DNA of 64,000 nucleotides from Bacteroidales bacterium UBA5515. Its GTDB lineage: Bacteria; Bacteroidota; Bacteroidia; Bacteroidales; P3. Position numbers and translations under genes: made by a program. The notes beneath the pieces are model-generated. The model saw only the letters and a program-made list of their open reading frames with translations, searched no databases and had not been told where the DNA came from. Each line of letters opens with the position of its first letter. Position 1 is the first letter of the stretch. This document shows positions 18,190 to 28,228 of the stretch, piece by piece. The stretch spans positions 94,150 through 158,149 of the forward strand of contig DIOL01000011.1 of NCBI GenBank assembly GCA_002423895.1, written 5' to 3'.

Positions 18190-20070
18190 CTATTCCAAAA
18201 GAAGAATGTCCATAAAACAATTCTTGCAGTCAAAATGTAATTTATAGGTTCTTTGATTGTCTTTTAAAAAGAGTTCTTGATCAAAATCTGGAGTTTGTTT
18301 GTCTCTAATCAAGCATTGTCCTAAGGTATAGCGAATACAATTTTTTGTTCGCATAAGAACCATTTCATTTGGTTTAGAGTTTTTAGAGTTTTCTTTTTCT
18401 AATCCATATTCAATATCTTCAACCTTATGTCGAGTATAGAATTCCTTTGCTTTTTCATTAACAATATTTGCTCTAAAGTCCAATGTTTTTTGAGGATAAG
18501 GAATTGTGGTTTTTTCAAACTCCTTTTGAATTGGCTTATATGCTTCTTGTCTTAATTCATAAAGTTTTTCAATAAGATTTCTTCTATGCTGGTTAAGAAG
18601 GGAAGAGGCAAAGAAAAAGTTGTTGGAACATTTGTTTTCAAAGCTTCGCAAATAGAAAATGCTATCTCCAAATTTATCAATCTGTTTCAAAAGATTGTTT
18701 TGATAGTCTTGAGTTTTTAAAGCAATTTGCTTTTCTGTAATAATATCTTCTTGAACTTTTAGCCCTTGCTCATCAATGGCTTGTAAGGAAAATCCTTGAG
18801 GAGTTTCAGAAAGAGTAATATCTATTGCAATCTTTCTTTTGGATTTATCAGAAAGAACTTGTTTTGAAAACTGAGTATCTAAATTCCTGTAAATTTTAGT
18901 CAGAAGTTTAATGTCAGGTTTCTTGTTTGGATATATCATAACTAAACCTTGAGAAGGATTTTCCTCAACTCCATTAACCAAAAACCCTTCAATATTACCA
19001 TCCATACTTATAAAGCAAAGTCCATCTCCATTTGAAAATCTTTCTTTTGTATCAACTTGAAAATAGAATTTCCCTCTTCCAGAACGATTTATATCGCTAA
19101 CCTTGCCAATATATTTTCCAATTGATTTTGCGGAATCTAAATTTCCAATAATATCTTTCTTCCCGTTAAGATTAAAACTTGTAAATCCACGATTAAAACT
19201 CCTTTCAACATCAGGCTCAAATCCAATTTCAGTTTTACCAATGGAGCTTCTGCAATATTTTTCTTTATTGTTTCCTGTATTTATAAAATTATCAATCTCT
19301 TTTGAATAGTGAGCTGTTACATTCTTAACATATTCCAAATCCTTAAGTCTTCCCTCAATTTTAAAACTTCTGACTCCAGCTTCAATCATTTCTGGAATAT
19401 ATAAAGAAGCATTAAAATCTTTTGTGGAAAGAATATGCTTATCTTTAACCAAAATCTTACCTTGAGAGTTTACTAAGTCGTATCTACTTCTGCAAGGTTG
19501 AGAGCATTCTCCACGATTGCCTGAACGATTGGTAATTTCGTAACTTAAATAACACTGACCACTAAGGCCATTACATAAAGCACCATGAACAAAAAACTCC
19601 AATTCAATATCTGGAACATAAGAATGAATTTCCTTAATATCTTCAATGGAAAGTTCTCTTGCCAAAACAACTCTACTAAAGCCTACATCCTTCAAAAACT
19701 TAATCCTCTCCTTAGAAATATTATGCATTTGAGTGCTTGAATGAATATTTATTGGAGGAAGATTCATTTCCAAAATACCATAATCTTGAATAATAATTGC
19801 ATCAACCTTAATTGCGTAAAGTTTATGAATTAAATCCTCAGTAGCTTTTAATTCATTATCAAAAAGAATAGTATTTATGGTAACATAAACCTTTGCATTA
19901 AACAAATGAGCATAAGAAACCAAAGAAGCAATATCCTCCAAGCTATTTCCTGCTTGAACTCTTGCACCAAAATTATCGGCACCAATATAAACTGCATCAG
20001 CACCACAATCAATGGCTGCCTTGCCTATTTCCAAATTCTTGGCAGGAGAAAGAAGTTCAATATGCTCCAT
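18190..20070 (-). CDS. peptidase U32 family protein
   Basis: A 626-aa U32 protein. The family hallmark FFVHGALCNGLSGQCYLS is present, followed by the Cys-rich segment NRGECSQPC. MEHIELLSPAKNLEIGKAAI is the typical N-terminus, so I place the start at the ATG at 20070; a longer frame would run into pdxJ. Long U32 proteins of this kind have a C-terminal DUF3656-like region and include RlhA, which hydroxylates 23S rRNA. CIRYTLGQCL and the C-terminal FDCKNCFM cysteines could bind a metal cluster. It follows pdxJ by 22 nt. Confidence 0.9.
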   Translation of the reverse strand: MEHIELLSPAKNLEIGKAAIDCGADAVYIGADNFGARVQAGNSLEDIASLVSYAHLFNAKVYVTINTILFDNELKATEDLIHKLYAIKVDAIIIQDYGILEMNLPPINIHSSTQMHNISKERIKFLKDVGFSRVVLARELSIEDIKEIHSYVPDIELEFFVHGALCNGLSGQCYLSYEITNRSGNRGECSQPCRSRYDLVNSQGKILVKDKHILSTKDFNASLYIPEMIEAGVRSFKIEGRLKDLEYVKNVTAHYSKEIDNFINTGNNKEKYCRSSIGKTEIGFEPDVERSFNRGFTSFNLNGKKDIIGNLDSAKSIGKYIGKVSDINRSGRGKFYFQVDTKERFSNGDGLCFISMDGNIEGFLVNGVEENPSQGLVMIYPNKKPDIKLLTKIYRNLDTQFSKQVLSDKSKRKIAIDITLSETPQGFSLQAIDEQGLKVQEDIITEKQIALKTQDYQNNLLKQIDKFGDSIFYLRSFENKCSNNFFFASSLLNQHRRNLIEKLYELRQEAYKPIQKEFEKTTIPYPQKTLDFRANIVNEKAKEFYTRHKVEDIEYGLEKENSKNSKPNEMVLMRTKNCIRYTLGQCLIRDKQTPDFDQELFLKDNQRTYKLHFDCKNCFMDILLLE

Positions 20071-20092
20071 TATAATATAATTAGAAGTGAAT

Positions 20093-20803
20093 TTATTGCA
20101 AACAACGTTTATACATCTGAATTGTATTTTGCAATCCATAGTACAAAGCATCACAAATTAAAGCATGGCCAATGGAAACCTCCAATAGATTAGGAATGTT
20201 TTTATGGAAGAACTCCAAATTATCCAAATCCAAATCGTGACCAGCATTAAGCCCTAAGTTTTGATGCTTAGCTTCATTGGCAGCTTTTATAAATGGCTCA
20301 ATGGCCTTATCTCTGTCAATAAAATAATTTTTTGCATAACTTTCAGTATAAAGTTCCACACGGTCAGCTCCACAAGCCTTAGCTCCAGCAACCATTTCTT
20401 CTTCTGGATCAACAAAAATAGAAACTCTTGAAACAAGTTTTAGTCTTTCAACAACTGAAGTTAGAAATTCTTTATGTTTTATAGTATTCCAACCAGCATT
20501 AGAAGTTAAAACATTATGTGCATCGGGAACAAGAGTAATTTGAGCAGGTTTAATTTCTTCAACTAAACGAATAAAATCATCATTTGGATTACCCTCAATA
20601 TTAAACTCTGTAGTTAAAATGGGTTTTAAGTTCCTAACATCTGAATAACGAATATGTCTTTCATCAGGACGAGGATGAACAGTAATACCCTCAGCTCCAA
20701 AACTCTCACAATCCATAGCAACCTTAATCAAATCAGGATTATTTCCACCCCTTGCATTTCTTATAGTTGCCACCTTATTTATATTTACACTAAGCTTTGT
20801 CAT
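20093..20803 (-). CDS. pdxJ: pyridoxine 5'-phosphate synthase
   Basis: A 236-aa TIM-barrel enzyme that condenses 1-deoxy-D-xylulose 5-phosphate with 3-amino-2-oxopropyl phosphate to make pyridoxine 5'-phosphate. Conserved segments are LSVNINKVATIRNARGG, GITVHPRPDERHI, TLVPDA and NAGHDLDLDN. LLEVSIGHALICDALYYGL ends the barrel. I chose MTKLSVN as the start because it fits family length, and the box TATCTTTG at 20835-20828 (minus) lies just upstream and would make any longer start untranscribed. It is probably co-transcribed with the U32 gene. Confidence 0.95.
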   Translation of the reverse strand: MTKLSVNINKVATIRNARGGNNPDLIKVAMDCESFGAEGITVHPRPDERHIRYSDVRNLKPILTTEFNIEGNPNDDFIRLVEEIKPAQITLVPDAHNVLTSNAGWNTIKHKEFLTSVVERLKLVSRVSIFVDPEEEMVAGAKACGADRVELYTESYAKNYFIDRDKAIEPFIKAANEAKHQNLGLNAGHDLDLDNLEFFHKNIPNLLEVSIGHALICDALYYGLQNTIQMYKRCLQ

Positions 20804-20967
20804 AATAAATGCTTTAAAATCATTTTGCAAAGATAAGCATGAAAACAAAACAATTGCATTTTCTGAAAATTTTAACCTCCAAAATTCTTAAATAAATACT
20901 TATCTCAAATTAATTAATTCCACAAAGAGAATGAAATTATGATAAAATGAGTGAAGGCAAATAAAAA

Positions 20968-21093
20968 CTCAATCATAATTAAAAATATGTCTGATATATT
21001 TTTATTTTTGATTGATATATTTTCAAATATGATTGACTTATTTTTGATTATGATTGATGTTTTTCTGAAAATACATCTAATATAATATTTTAA
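20968..21093. repeat. 21-bp periodic intergenic array D
   Basis: Six consecutive 21-nt units start at 20968, 20989, 21010, 21031, 21052 and 21073 with no indel. Units 3-5 share GATTGA at their start and an AT tract after it. Unit 1 carries the inverse CTCAATCAT, and unit 2 contains TCTGATATATT. The motif class is that of arrays B and F2. It lies between the divergent pdxJ and recJ genes, ending about 35 nt before the recJ promoter. Bases 20836-20967 of this gap show nothing else identifiable. Confidence 0.8.
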
Positions 21094-21128
21094 ACTTAAT
21101 ATAACTTAACAGCTCAACCAACTTCTTT

Positions 21129-21159
21129 TTTGGGGAGTAAATATATTTTTATATCTTTG
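21129..21159 (+). promoter_or_regulatory. promoter of recJ-ettA
   Basis: TTTG (21129-21132), 19 nt, TATCTTTG (21152-21159). The spacing is exact for the Bacteroidota consensus, and the predicted transcript starts about 25 nt before the recJ ATG. Confidence 0.75.
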
Positions 21160-21190
21160 TAAATTATTTGTTTTGAAAATATTGGTTATT

Positions 21191-22975
21191 ATGGATAAAC
21201 GTTGGGTGGTAAAGAGAGATGGGGATAGGACTTTAGTTGAGCAGCTTGCACGGGATTTGAGAGTAGATTCTACATGTTTGAGAGAGGAAGATTATAGGGC
21301 TTATGATATTATTGCAAATCTTCTTGTGCAAAGAGGGATAAATAGTTATGAGGAAGCTAAGAAGTTTTTTAGACCTAATTTAAAGGATTTGCATGATCCA
21401 TTCCTTCTTAAGGATATGGAGGATGCTTTAGATAGAATCATGTTTGCCATGAAGGCAAGTGAGAAGATTCTAATTTATGGAGATTATGATGTTGATGGCA
21501 CTTCTGCCGTTGCTTTAGTATATTCCTATTTAAAACAGTTTTATTCTGAGGTGGATTTCTACATTCCCGACAGATATATTGAGGGTTATGGCATTTCCTA
21601 TCAGTCTATTGATTGGGCTTATGAGAATGGTTATAAGTTAGTGATAGCATTAGATTGTGGGATTAAGGCTACCCAACAAATTGCTTATGCAAGTGAAAAA
21701 GAAATTGATTTTATTATTTGTGACCATCACCTTCCAGCCGATGAGTTACCTAAGGCTTGTGCAATCTTAAATCCAAAAGTTAAGGATTCTAATTATCCTT
21801 ACAAGGAACTTTCAGGTTGTGGCGTTGGATTTAAACTAATTCAAGCAATTAATATTAGAAGGAATCAACCTTTTGATAAACTTCTTCCGTATTTAGATCT
21901 TGTTGCTATTTCCATTGCTGCTGATGTTGTTCCAATTACGGGAGAAAATAGAATTTTAGCTTATTATGGTTTAAAGATCATAAATAGACAACCACGTCCT
22001 GGTATTGAAGCTATTCTTAAATTTAGCAATGTTGTTAGAGTTTGTAATGAAGAGGATAGAAAGCTTTATTTTAATCGTGAGCTAACCATTATTGATTTGG
22101 TGTTTTTGATTGGTCCGAGAATTAATGCAGCAGGAAGAATTGAATCTGGAAGGAATTCAGTTGAGCTTTTAATTTGTGATAAGTTGGAAGATGCTCAAGT
22201 TGTAGCTCAAAAGATTAATGAAACCAATGATGAACGAAGAAAATTAGATATTGAAGCTACTCAACAAGCCATTACTATTCTTGAAAACTCTTCTGACCTT
22301 TTAAGCAGTAAGGCTAATGTTGTTTTCCAAAAAGATTGGAGCAAGGGAGTTATTGGAATTGTTGCCTCACGACTTATTGAAAAATATTATAAGCCAACCA
22401 TTGTTTTCACAAAAAGCAATGGTTTAATTACTGGCTCTGCTCGTTCTGTTAAGGATTTTGACATATATAATGTAATTGAGTCTTGCTCTCATCTTTTGGA
22501 ACATTTTGGAGGCCATAAATTTGCTGCAGGGCTTTCCATTAAGGAAGAAAACCTTAATGAGTTTATTCGTCTTTTTAAAGAAAAAGTGGAGCAGGATATG
22601 ACAGAAGAGCAATATGTTCCAGAAATTGAAATAGACCAAGAAATCAACCTAAGTGATATTACTCCAAAGCTATATAGGATAATTAAGCAATTTGCGCCCT
22701 TCGGACAAGAAAACAACACTCCAATATTTCTTTCAAAAAGAGTTGTTGATACAGGTCAAGTGCGTCCAGTTGGACAAAAGCATTTGAATTTTTCAGCAAT
22801 TCATTTAGACATTCGTCATCTTCCTTTTGCATGTATAGGCTTTGGACTTGGCGATTACTACGATAAAATACGTAATGGTGAAATCTTTGACATAGCCTAT
22901 CAAATTGACGAAAATCAATGGAATGGAAGAACATCAATTCAATTAAACATTAAAGATATTAAACTAAATAAATAA
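21191..22975 (+). CDS. recJ: single-stranded-DNA-specific exonuclease RecJ
   Basis: A 594-aa DHH-family nuclease acting 5' to 3' on single-stranded DNA in recombination and repair. Phosphoesterase motifs are LIYGDYDVDGTSAV, VIALDCG and the DHH motif FIICDHHLP. The DHHA1 part includes GRIESGRNSVE and HFGGHKFAAGLSI. A C-terminal OB-like domain ends the protein (RTSIQLNIKDI). I use the ATG at 21191 (MDKRWVV), because an upstream TTG in frame lies closer to the promoter and is less typical. ettA follows after 11 nt. Confidence 0.95.
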   Translation: MDKRWVVKRDGDRTLVEQLARDLRVDSTCLREEDYRAYDIIANLLVQRGINSYEEAKKFFRPNLKDLHDPFLLKDMEDALDRIMFAMKASEKILIYGDYDVDGTSAVALVYSYLKQFYSEVDFYIPDRYIEGYGISYQSIDWAYENGYKLVIALDCGIKATQQIAYASEKEIDFIICDHHLPADELPKACAILNPKVKDSNYPYKELSGCGVGFKLIQAINIRRNQPFDKLLPYLDLVAISIAADVVPITGENRILAYYGLKIINRQPRPGIEAILKFSNVVRVCNEEDRKLYFNRELTIIDLVFLIGPRINAAGRIESGRNSVELLICDKLEDAQVVAQKINETNDERRKLDIEATQQAITILENSSDLLSSKANVVFQKDWSKGVIGIVASRLIEKYYKPTIVFTKSNGLITGSARSVKDFDIYNVIESCSHLLEHFGGHKFAAGLSIKEENLNEFIRLFKEKVEQDMTEEQYVPEIEIDQEINLSDITPKLYRIIKQFAPFGQENNTPIFLSKRVVDTGQVRPVGQKHLNFSAIHLDIRHLPFACIGFGLGDYYDKIRNGEIFDIAYQIDENQWNGRTSIQLNIKDIKLNK

Positions 22976-22986
22976 TAAATTTTTTT

Positions 22987-24669
22987 ATGGCATTAGACGA
23001 CAAAAAGATAATATTCTCAATGGTAGGAGTGGGCAAAACCTATCCACCAAGCAAGCAAGTTTTAAAGGATATTTATCTATCATTTTATTATGGAGCAAAG
23101 ATTGGAATAATTGGTTTAAATGGTTCAGGTAAATCAACTCTCTTGAAGATAATAGCTGGTTTAGACCCTTCACATCAAGGAGAAGTGCATTTTTCTCCAG
23201 GATATAGTGTTGGATATTTGGAACAAGAGCCTAAGTTAGATGAAAACAAAACAGTTAAGGAAGTTGTTATGGAAGGCGTTAAGGAAGTAGCCGACATAAT
23301 AAAAGAATACGATGAAATTAATTTGAAGTTCTCTGAACCAATGAGTGATGATGAGATGACCAAGCTAATGGAACGTCAAGGAGAGGTGATGGAACTTATG
23401 GAACAACATGATGCTTGGAATCTTGACAACAAACTTGAAAGAGCTATGGATGCACTTCGTTGTCCAGATGAAGATGCAATTGTCCGTAATCTTTCAGGAG
23501 GAGAAAGAAGAAGAGTTGCACTTTGCAGACTTTTGCTACAAGAACCAGACATACTTCTTTTAGATGAACCAACTAACCACCTTGATGCCGAATCAATTGA
23601 TTGGTTAGAACAACATCTTCATCAATACAAAGGAACAGTTATTGCAGTTACCCACGACAGATATTTCTTAGATAATGTTGCAGGATGGATTTTGGAACTT
23701 GATAGAGGAGAAGGAATTCCATGGGAAGGCAACTATTCTTCATGGCTTGATCAAAAAACCAAGCGAATGGAGATGGAACAAAAAACCGAAAGCAAAAGAA
23801 AGAAAACACTTGAAAGAGAGTTGGAATGGGTTAGAATGAGCCCTAAGGCAAGACATGCTAAAGGGAAAGCTCGTTTAAGTGCCTACGAACAAATGCTTTC
23901 ACAAGATACAAAAGAAAAAGAAGAACGTTTGGAAATCTTTATTCCAAATGGTCCTCGTTTGGGAACAAAGGTTATTGAAGCCAATGGAGTTAGCAAAGCT
24001 TTTGGAGACAGACTTCTTTTTGAAAACCTAACATTTTCTCTTCCACCAGCAGGTATTGTTGGAGTTATTGGACCAAATGGAGCAGGTAAAACAACACTCT
24101 TCAGAATGATTATGGGTTTTCAAAAACCAGATAATGGAACATTTGATGTTGGAGAATCAGTTAAGGTAGGTTATGTTGACCAGCAACACAGCGAAATTGA
24201 CCCAGAGAAAACAGTTTGGGAAGTTGTTTCTGAAGGGAATGAACAGATTCAAATGGGAGGAAGACTAATCAACTCAAGAGCTTATGTTTCTCGTTTCAAT
24301 TTCTCAGGTACAGACCAAAGCAAGAAAACAGGAATACTTTCTGGAGGAGAAAGAAATCGTTTGCATTTAGCTCTAACACTTAAATCAGAAGCTAATGTTT
24401 TGCTACTTGATGAGCCAACCAATGATATTGACATAAACACACTTCGAGCACTTGAAGAAGGTTTGGAAAACTTTGCTGGCTGTGCAGTAGTTATTTCCCA
24501 CGATAGATGGTTCTTAGACAGAATTGCAACACATATTCTTGCCTTTGAAGGTGATTCTGAAGTGTATTTCTTTGAAGGCTCTTATTCAGAATATGAAGAA
24601 AACCGCAAGAAACGTTTAGGAGATATAACACCTAAAAGACCAAGATACAAAAAACTAATTGCTGATTAA
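22987..24669 (+). CDS. ettA: energy-dependent translational throttle protein EttA (ABC-F)
   Basis: A 560-aa ABC-F ATPase with two nucleotide-binding domains and no membrane segments. Walker A motifs are GLNGSGKSTLL and GPNGAGKTTLF. Signatures are LSGGERRRVALC and LSGGERNRLHLA, each followed by DEPTNHLD or DEPTNDID. The linker KTESKRKKTLERELEWVR with MSPKARHAKGKARL is the P-site interaction region that distinguishes EttA from other ABC-F proteins. EttA binds the ribosomal E site and gates the first elongation steps according to ATP/ADP. It is co-transcribed with recJ and overlaps the convergent FAD-protein gene by 4 nt. Confidence 0.95.
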   Translation: MALDDKKIIFSMVGVGKTYPPSKQVLKDIYLSFYYGAKIGIIGLNGSGKSTLLKIIAGLDPSHQGEVHFSPGYSVGYLEQEPKLDENKTVKEVVMEGVKEVADIIKEYDEINLKFSEPMSDDEMTKLMERQGEVMELMEQHDAWNLDNKLERAMDALRCPDEDAIVRNLSGGERRRVALCRLLLQEPDILLLDEPTNHLDAESIDWLEQHLHQYKGTVIAVTHDRYFLDNVAGWILELDRGEGIPWEGNYSSWLDQKTKRMEMEQKTESKRKKTLERELEWVRMSPKARHAKGKARLSAYEQMLSQDTKEKEERLEIFIPNGPRLGTKVIEANGVSKAFGDRLLFENLTFSLPPAGIVGVIGPNGAGKTTLFRMIMGFQKPDNGTFDVGESVKVGYVDQQHSEIDPEKTVWEVVSEGNEQIQMGGRLINSRAYVSRFNFSGTDQSKKTGILSGGERNRLHLALTLKSEANVLLLDEPTNDIDINTLRALEEGLENFAGCAVVISHDRWFLDRIATHILAFEGDSEVYFFEGSYSEYEENRKKRLGDITPKRPRYKKLIAD

Positions 24670-26270
24670 AGATTGCTTTTTTCTGCAATTTTATTAGCAA
24701 TATTTATTCCATCAATTGCACTTGAAGTTATCCCTCCAGCTAATCCTGCTCCTTCTCCGCAAGGATAAAGACCAGAGATTTGAATATGTTGGAGGGTTTC
24801 CTTATCTCTTGGAATGCGAACAGGAGATGAGGTACGAGATTCTAACCCAATTAGATTAGCTTCTTGGGTTATAAAACCTTTCATTTTTCTTCCAAAATCG
24901 TTGAAAGCATAATGGAGCGATGAGGAAATAAACTTAGGCAAAACCTTATTTAGATTTGTTGGCACAACTCCACATAAATAGGATGTTGGACTTAGGGCTG
25001 AGGAAGGCGTGCTTTTGAGAAAATCTGTCAAACGTTGTGATGGTGCTGAAATGCTATTGTCTGCAGCAACAAACATTTTTCTTTCCAAATCCTCTTGAAG
25101 TTTCAAAAGCTTTAATGCTCCAAATTTACCAAAATCCTTTGCATCCTCTTCATTAACACTTACAACAATCCCTGAATTGGCAAATGGAGAACTTCTTAAA
25201 GAATTGGACATTCCATTAACAACCAATTCTCCTTTATTTGTAGATGCTGGTATTATCATTCCGCCTGGACACATACAGAAAGAGAAAACTCCTCTTCCTT
25301 TATTATTATATGCCAAAGTGTAGGATGCTGGAGGAAGCAATTTTGAATAGTTGGAAGAGTGATATTGAATTTGATTAATCAGTTCTTGAGGATGCTCAAT
25401 TCTAACTCCCATTGCAAAAGGTTTTGCTTCAAGAGCCCATTTCTTTTCATCAAACAAATAGTAAATATCTCTTGCACTGTGTCCTGTTGCAAGAATAAAA
25501 TCATCTGCTTCAATCTTATCTCCATTTTGAGTAATAACACCCTTAATAATATTGTCTTTAAGAATAAAATCAACAACTTTAGTATTGAAATGATAATCTC
25601 CACCAAATTCTTCAATTGTTTTGCGAATATTTTTAATTATTGAAGAAAGCTTATCTGTACCTATATGTGCATGAGCTTCAATTTTAATATCCTTATCTGC
25701 TCCATGTTCAATGAAAATATCTAAAACTTCATCAATGTTTCCTCTCTTATTGGAACGAGTGTAAAGCTTACCATCAGAAAAAGTTCCTGCACCTCCTTCA
25801 CCAAAACACCAATTGGATTCTGAATTTATTTCTTTTTGACGAACAATTTGTGCAACATCTTTTTTCCTTTCACTAACTGGCTTTCCTCTTTCAATAATTA
25901 TTGGCTTTAATCCTTTTTCAATAAGCTTAAGACTTGCAAACAATCCTGCAGGACCAGCACCAATAACAATTACTGGTTTAGAGTTGTGAACATCTTTATA
26001 TTCTCTCTTATAAAGGATTGTTTCATTTTCTGGTAATTGAAAAGATTGCTCATTAGAGGTTTCCATCTTTTCTTTCTTATCTTGAAGATTAAGACTAAGT
26101 TTTACCCTATATGATATTGGTTTCTTTCTTGCATCAATACTCTTTCTAATAACTTCACAGCTAAGAATATCAATTAACTTTATACCTGTTTTCTTTGCAA
26201 TTACTTTCTTTATAACCTCTTGGTTTACCAAATCTTCAGGCAATAGGTTAATTTCTATTTCTTTTATCAT
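24666..26270 (-). CDS. FAD-dependent dehydrogenase (COG2509-like)
   Basis: A 534-aa flavoprotein. An N-terminal domain of about 90 residues (KEIEINLLPEDLVNQE and following) precedes a Rossmann fold with VIVIGAGPAGLFASLKLIEK (about 101-120). Further motifs are CFGEGGAGTFSDGKLYTRS, DDFILATGHSARD and the C-terminal FAD site GLYPCGEGAGLAGGITSSA. This matches the conserved NAD(FAD)-utilising dehydrogenases found in many anaerobes, whose substrate is not established. It is the last gene of a leftward set including porT, 48 nt downstream, and its end overlaps ettA by 4 nt. Confidence 0.88.
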   Translation of the reverse strand: MIKEIEINLLPEDLVNQEVIKKVIAKKTGIKLIDILSCEVIRKSIDARKKPISYRVKLSLNLQDKKEKMETSNEQSFQLPENETILYKREYKDVHNSKPVIVIGAGPAGLFASLKLIEKGLKPIIIERGKPVSERKKDVAQIVRQKEINSESNWCFGEGGAGTFSDGKLYTRSNKRGNIDEVLDIFIEHGADKDIKIEAHAHIGTDKLSSIIKNIRKTIEEFGGDYHFNTKVVDFILKDNIIKGVITQNGDKIEADDFILATGHSARDIYYLFDEKKWALEAKPFAMGVRIEHPQELINQIQYHSSNYSKLLPPASYTLAYNNKGRGVFSFCMCPGGMIIPASTNKGELVVNGMSNSLRSSPFANSGIVVSVNEEDAKDFGKFGALKLLKLQEDLERKMFVAADNSISAPSQRLTDFLKSTPSSALSPTSYLCGVVPTNLNKVLPKFISSSLHYAFNDFGRKMKGFITQEANLIGLESRTSSPVRIPRDKETLQHIQISGLYPCGEGAGLAGGITSSAIDGINIANKIAEKSNL

Positions 26271-26318
26271 CTTTTTTTATTGTTTATAAGGGAAAAATAA
26301 GGGAAGTTATTTGAAATA

Positions 26319-27026
26319 CTATTCAAATGTTAGTGTAATGTAGAATATTCTTGTTTTGTATTTATCAATTATGTTTGAGAATGGTTTTTGAGGTTCTGGA
26401 ATATGCATATTGTTGACACTAAAAGATGATTTAAGTTCAATTCCAAACTTAAAGTATTGCAAATAGAAATCAAAACCAGCTCCAAGAGTGTACATCCAAT
26501 CGGTGTTTTCTACTCTAAGGAGCAAATCTTCTTCTGCAATTTTTTTCTTTTTTAGTGAAGCCAAATCGTAGGCATGTTTGCCTCCAGCAATAACATAAGG
26601 GCGAAAGTCTCTCCAGCGTTTTGATTGAATTTTAAATTCTAATGGAGTTTCCAGATAAATGGCTTCAATATTAGTTGATTCAGTTTTAAACAAACCTTTA
26701 TCGTCAACAACATTAAAATTAAACTTTCTTTCTCCAAAACTAATTGTTGGTGTTAGCCTGAGACGTAAGTATTCAAAAATCTTTAAATCTCCAATAACTC
26801 CAACTTGAAATCCATGTTGAGAATCTATATTCATTCCCACAACCTTATCAGGTTCTGGAAGAGGATCCTTAACTTTAAGCAGAGCTGAGAATTGATTATA
26901 GCCTAAGAGAAAACCAAAATGAACTATTTTTTCATCATAGTGTGGCAAGTTTTGTGGTCGTTGTTGAGCCGTAAGACTTAAAGCAAGGAAAAGCGATAAA
27001 ATTAATAGTATAATAGGTTTTCTCAT
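26319..27026 (-). CDS. porT: PorT-like outer-membrane protein (type IX secretion component)
   Basis: A 235-aa beta-barrel protein with a signal peptide cut after about SLTAQ. Features fitting PorT are the start of the mature part (HYDEKIVHFGFLLGYNQ), alternating barrel strands, and the closing strand YKTRIFYITLTFE with terminal aromatic Phe-Glu. PorT is needed for T9SS in Porphyromonas, where secreted cargo carry C-terminal sorting domains; three such cargo genes occur in this window. It lies 12 nt downstream of an alcohol dehydrogenase gene and far from other T9SS machinery. A general porin-family barrel is the alternative reading. Confidence 0.72.
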   Translation of the reverse strand: MRKPIILLILSLFLALSLTAQQRPQNLPHYDEKIVHFGFLLGYNQFSALLKVKDPLPEPDKVVGMNIDSQHGFQVGVIGDLKIFEYLRLRLTPTISFGERKFNFNVVDDKGLFKTESTNIEAIYLETPLEFKIQSKRWRDFRPYVIAGGKHAYDLASLKKKKIAEEDLLLRVENTDWMYTLGAGFDFYLQYFKFGIELKSSFSVNNMHIPEPQKPFSNIIDKYKTRIFYITLTFE

Positions 27027-27038
27027 TACTGTTTTATT

Positions 27039-28196
27039 CTATAATCTGTCTGAAAGAATCAAACGAACTTTTTCGTAATTAATTGTACCATTTTCACCTA
27101 ATGACCAATTTCTTTCTTTCATTCTTTGAACAATTGGTTCAATGCAAGTTTCATTTAATCCAACATGACTCAAACGAGTTGGGATGCGAATTGATTCAAA
27201 AAATTCTTCAGTTGCTTTAATTGTTTTTTCAATTCTTTCTTCTTTGCTTCTTTCCTTAATTCCAAATACTCTTTCTCCAAACTGAATAATCTTTTCTCCT
27301 TTTTCGTCTTTCATAACCTTCATGACTCCTGGAAGTACAATTGAAAGAGTTGTACCATGATCAATATCGTGGAAGGCAGTAAGCTCGTGACCAATCATGT
27401 GAGTTGCCCAATCTTGAACAGCACCACAAGCAATCCATCCATTTAATCCCATTGTTGCAGCCCACATTAAGTTTGCTCTAACTTCATAGTCCATTGGGTC
27501 TGAAAAAACTTTTGGAGCTTCTTCAATAAGAGTTATAATTATACTTTCAGCAAAGCGATCTGAAATTTGATTTCTTACTGGATAGGTTAAATATTGTTCC
27601 ATAACATGAACAAAGGTATCAGCTATTCCGTTTGCAATTTGTCTTTCAGGCAAAGTGTAAGTTACTTGAGGATCTAAGATTGAAAACTTAGGGAAACAAT
27701 GTTCACTATGGAAAGCCAATTTCTCCAATGTTTCTTTCTTTGTGATAACTGCTCCATTATTCATTTCTGATGCAGTTGCAGGTAAAGTTAAAACAGTTCC
27801 AAAAGGCATTGCTTTGGTTATTTTATTACCTCCTGTAAGAAGAATTTCCCATTTGTCTTTTCCTTCATAGAAGGTTGCAGCAACAATAAACTTAGTTGCA
27901 TCAATAACACTTCCTCCTCCTACAGCAAGAACAAAATCAATATTATTTTCCTTAATGAAATCAACACATTTCAAACATGTTTCGTAGTGAGGGTTGGGTT
28001 CAATTGCTCCAAATTCAAACACTTTTCTATTTCCTAAGGCTTGAATAACCTGGTCATAAACTCCATTCCTCTTTATGCTTCCTCCTCCATATGTAATTAA
28101 AACTCTACTATCTTGAGGAACTAATTTATCTAATTTCTTAATCGTATCCTTCCCAAAAACTATTTGGGTTGGATTATAAAACATAAAATTCTTCAT
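27039..28196 (-). CDS. iron-containing alcohol dehydrogenase (YqhD/BDH-like)
   Basis: A 385-aa group III alcohol dehydrogenase. The nucleotide region is ITYGGGSIKRNG and FVLAVGGGSVIDATKFI. The metal site is assembled from GIADTFVHVMEQY, GHELTAFHDIDHG and nearby histidines. The beginning MKNFMFYNPTQIVFGKD is typical of NADP(H)-dependent butanol dehydrogenase or YqhD-like aldehyde reductases. The physiological substrate is probably a short-chain aldehyde or alcohol; I cannot narrow it. It sits 32 nt after the rfaE1-like gene. Confidence 0.92.
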   Translation of the reverse strand: MKNFMFYNPTQIVFGKDTIKKLDKLVPQDSRVLITYGGGSIKRNGVYDQVIQALGNRKVFEFGAIEPNPHYETCLKCVDFIKENNIDFVLAVGGGSVIDATKFIVAATFYEGKDKWEILLTGGNKITKAMPFGTVLTLPATASEMNNGAVITKKETLEKLAFHSEHCFPKFSILDPQVTYTLPERQIANGIADTFVHVMEQYLTYPVRNQISDRFAESIIITLIEEAPKVFSDPMDYEVRANLMWAATMGLNGWIACGAVQDWATHMIGHELTAFHDIDHGTTLSIVLPGVMKVMKDEKGEKIIQFGERVFGIKERSKEERIEKTIKATEEFFESIRIPTRLSHVGLNETCIEPIVQRMKERNWSLGENGTINYEKVRLILSDRL

Positions 28197-28228
28197 ACTC
28201 TTTTTTTATTTATAATTACGATTATTTC

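Noticed and set aside
18190..20154. Longer start for the U32 gene at 20154
   Set aside because: It would overlap pdxJ by about 60 nt and add 28 residues with no family match; the ATG at 20070 gives the conserved N-terminus.
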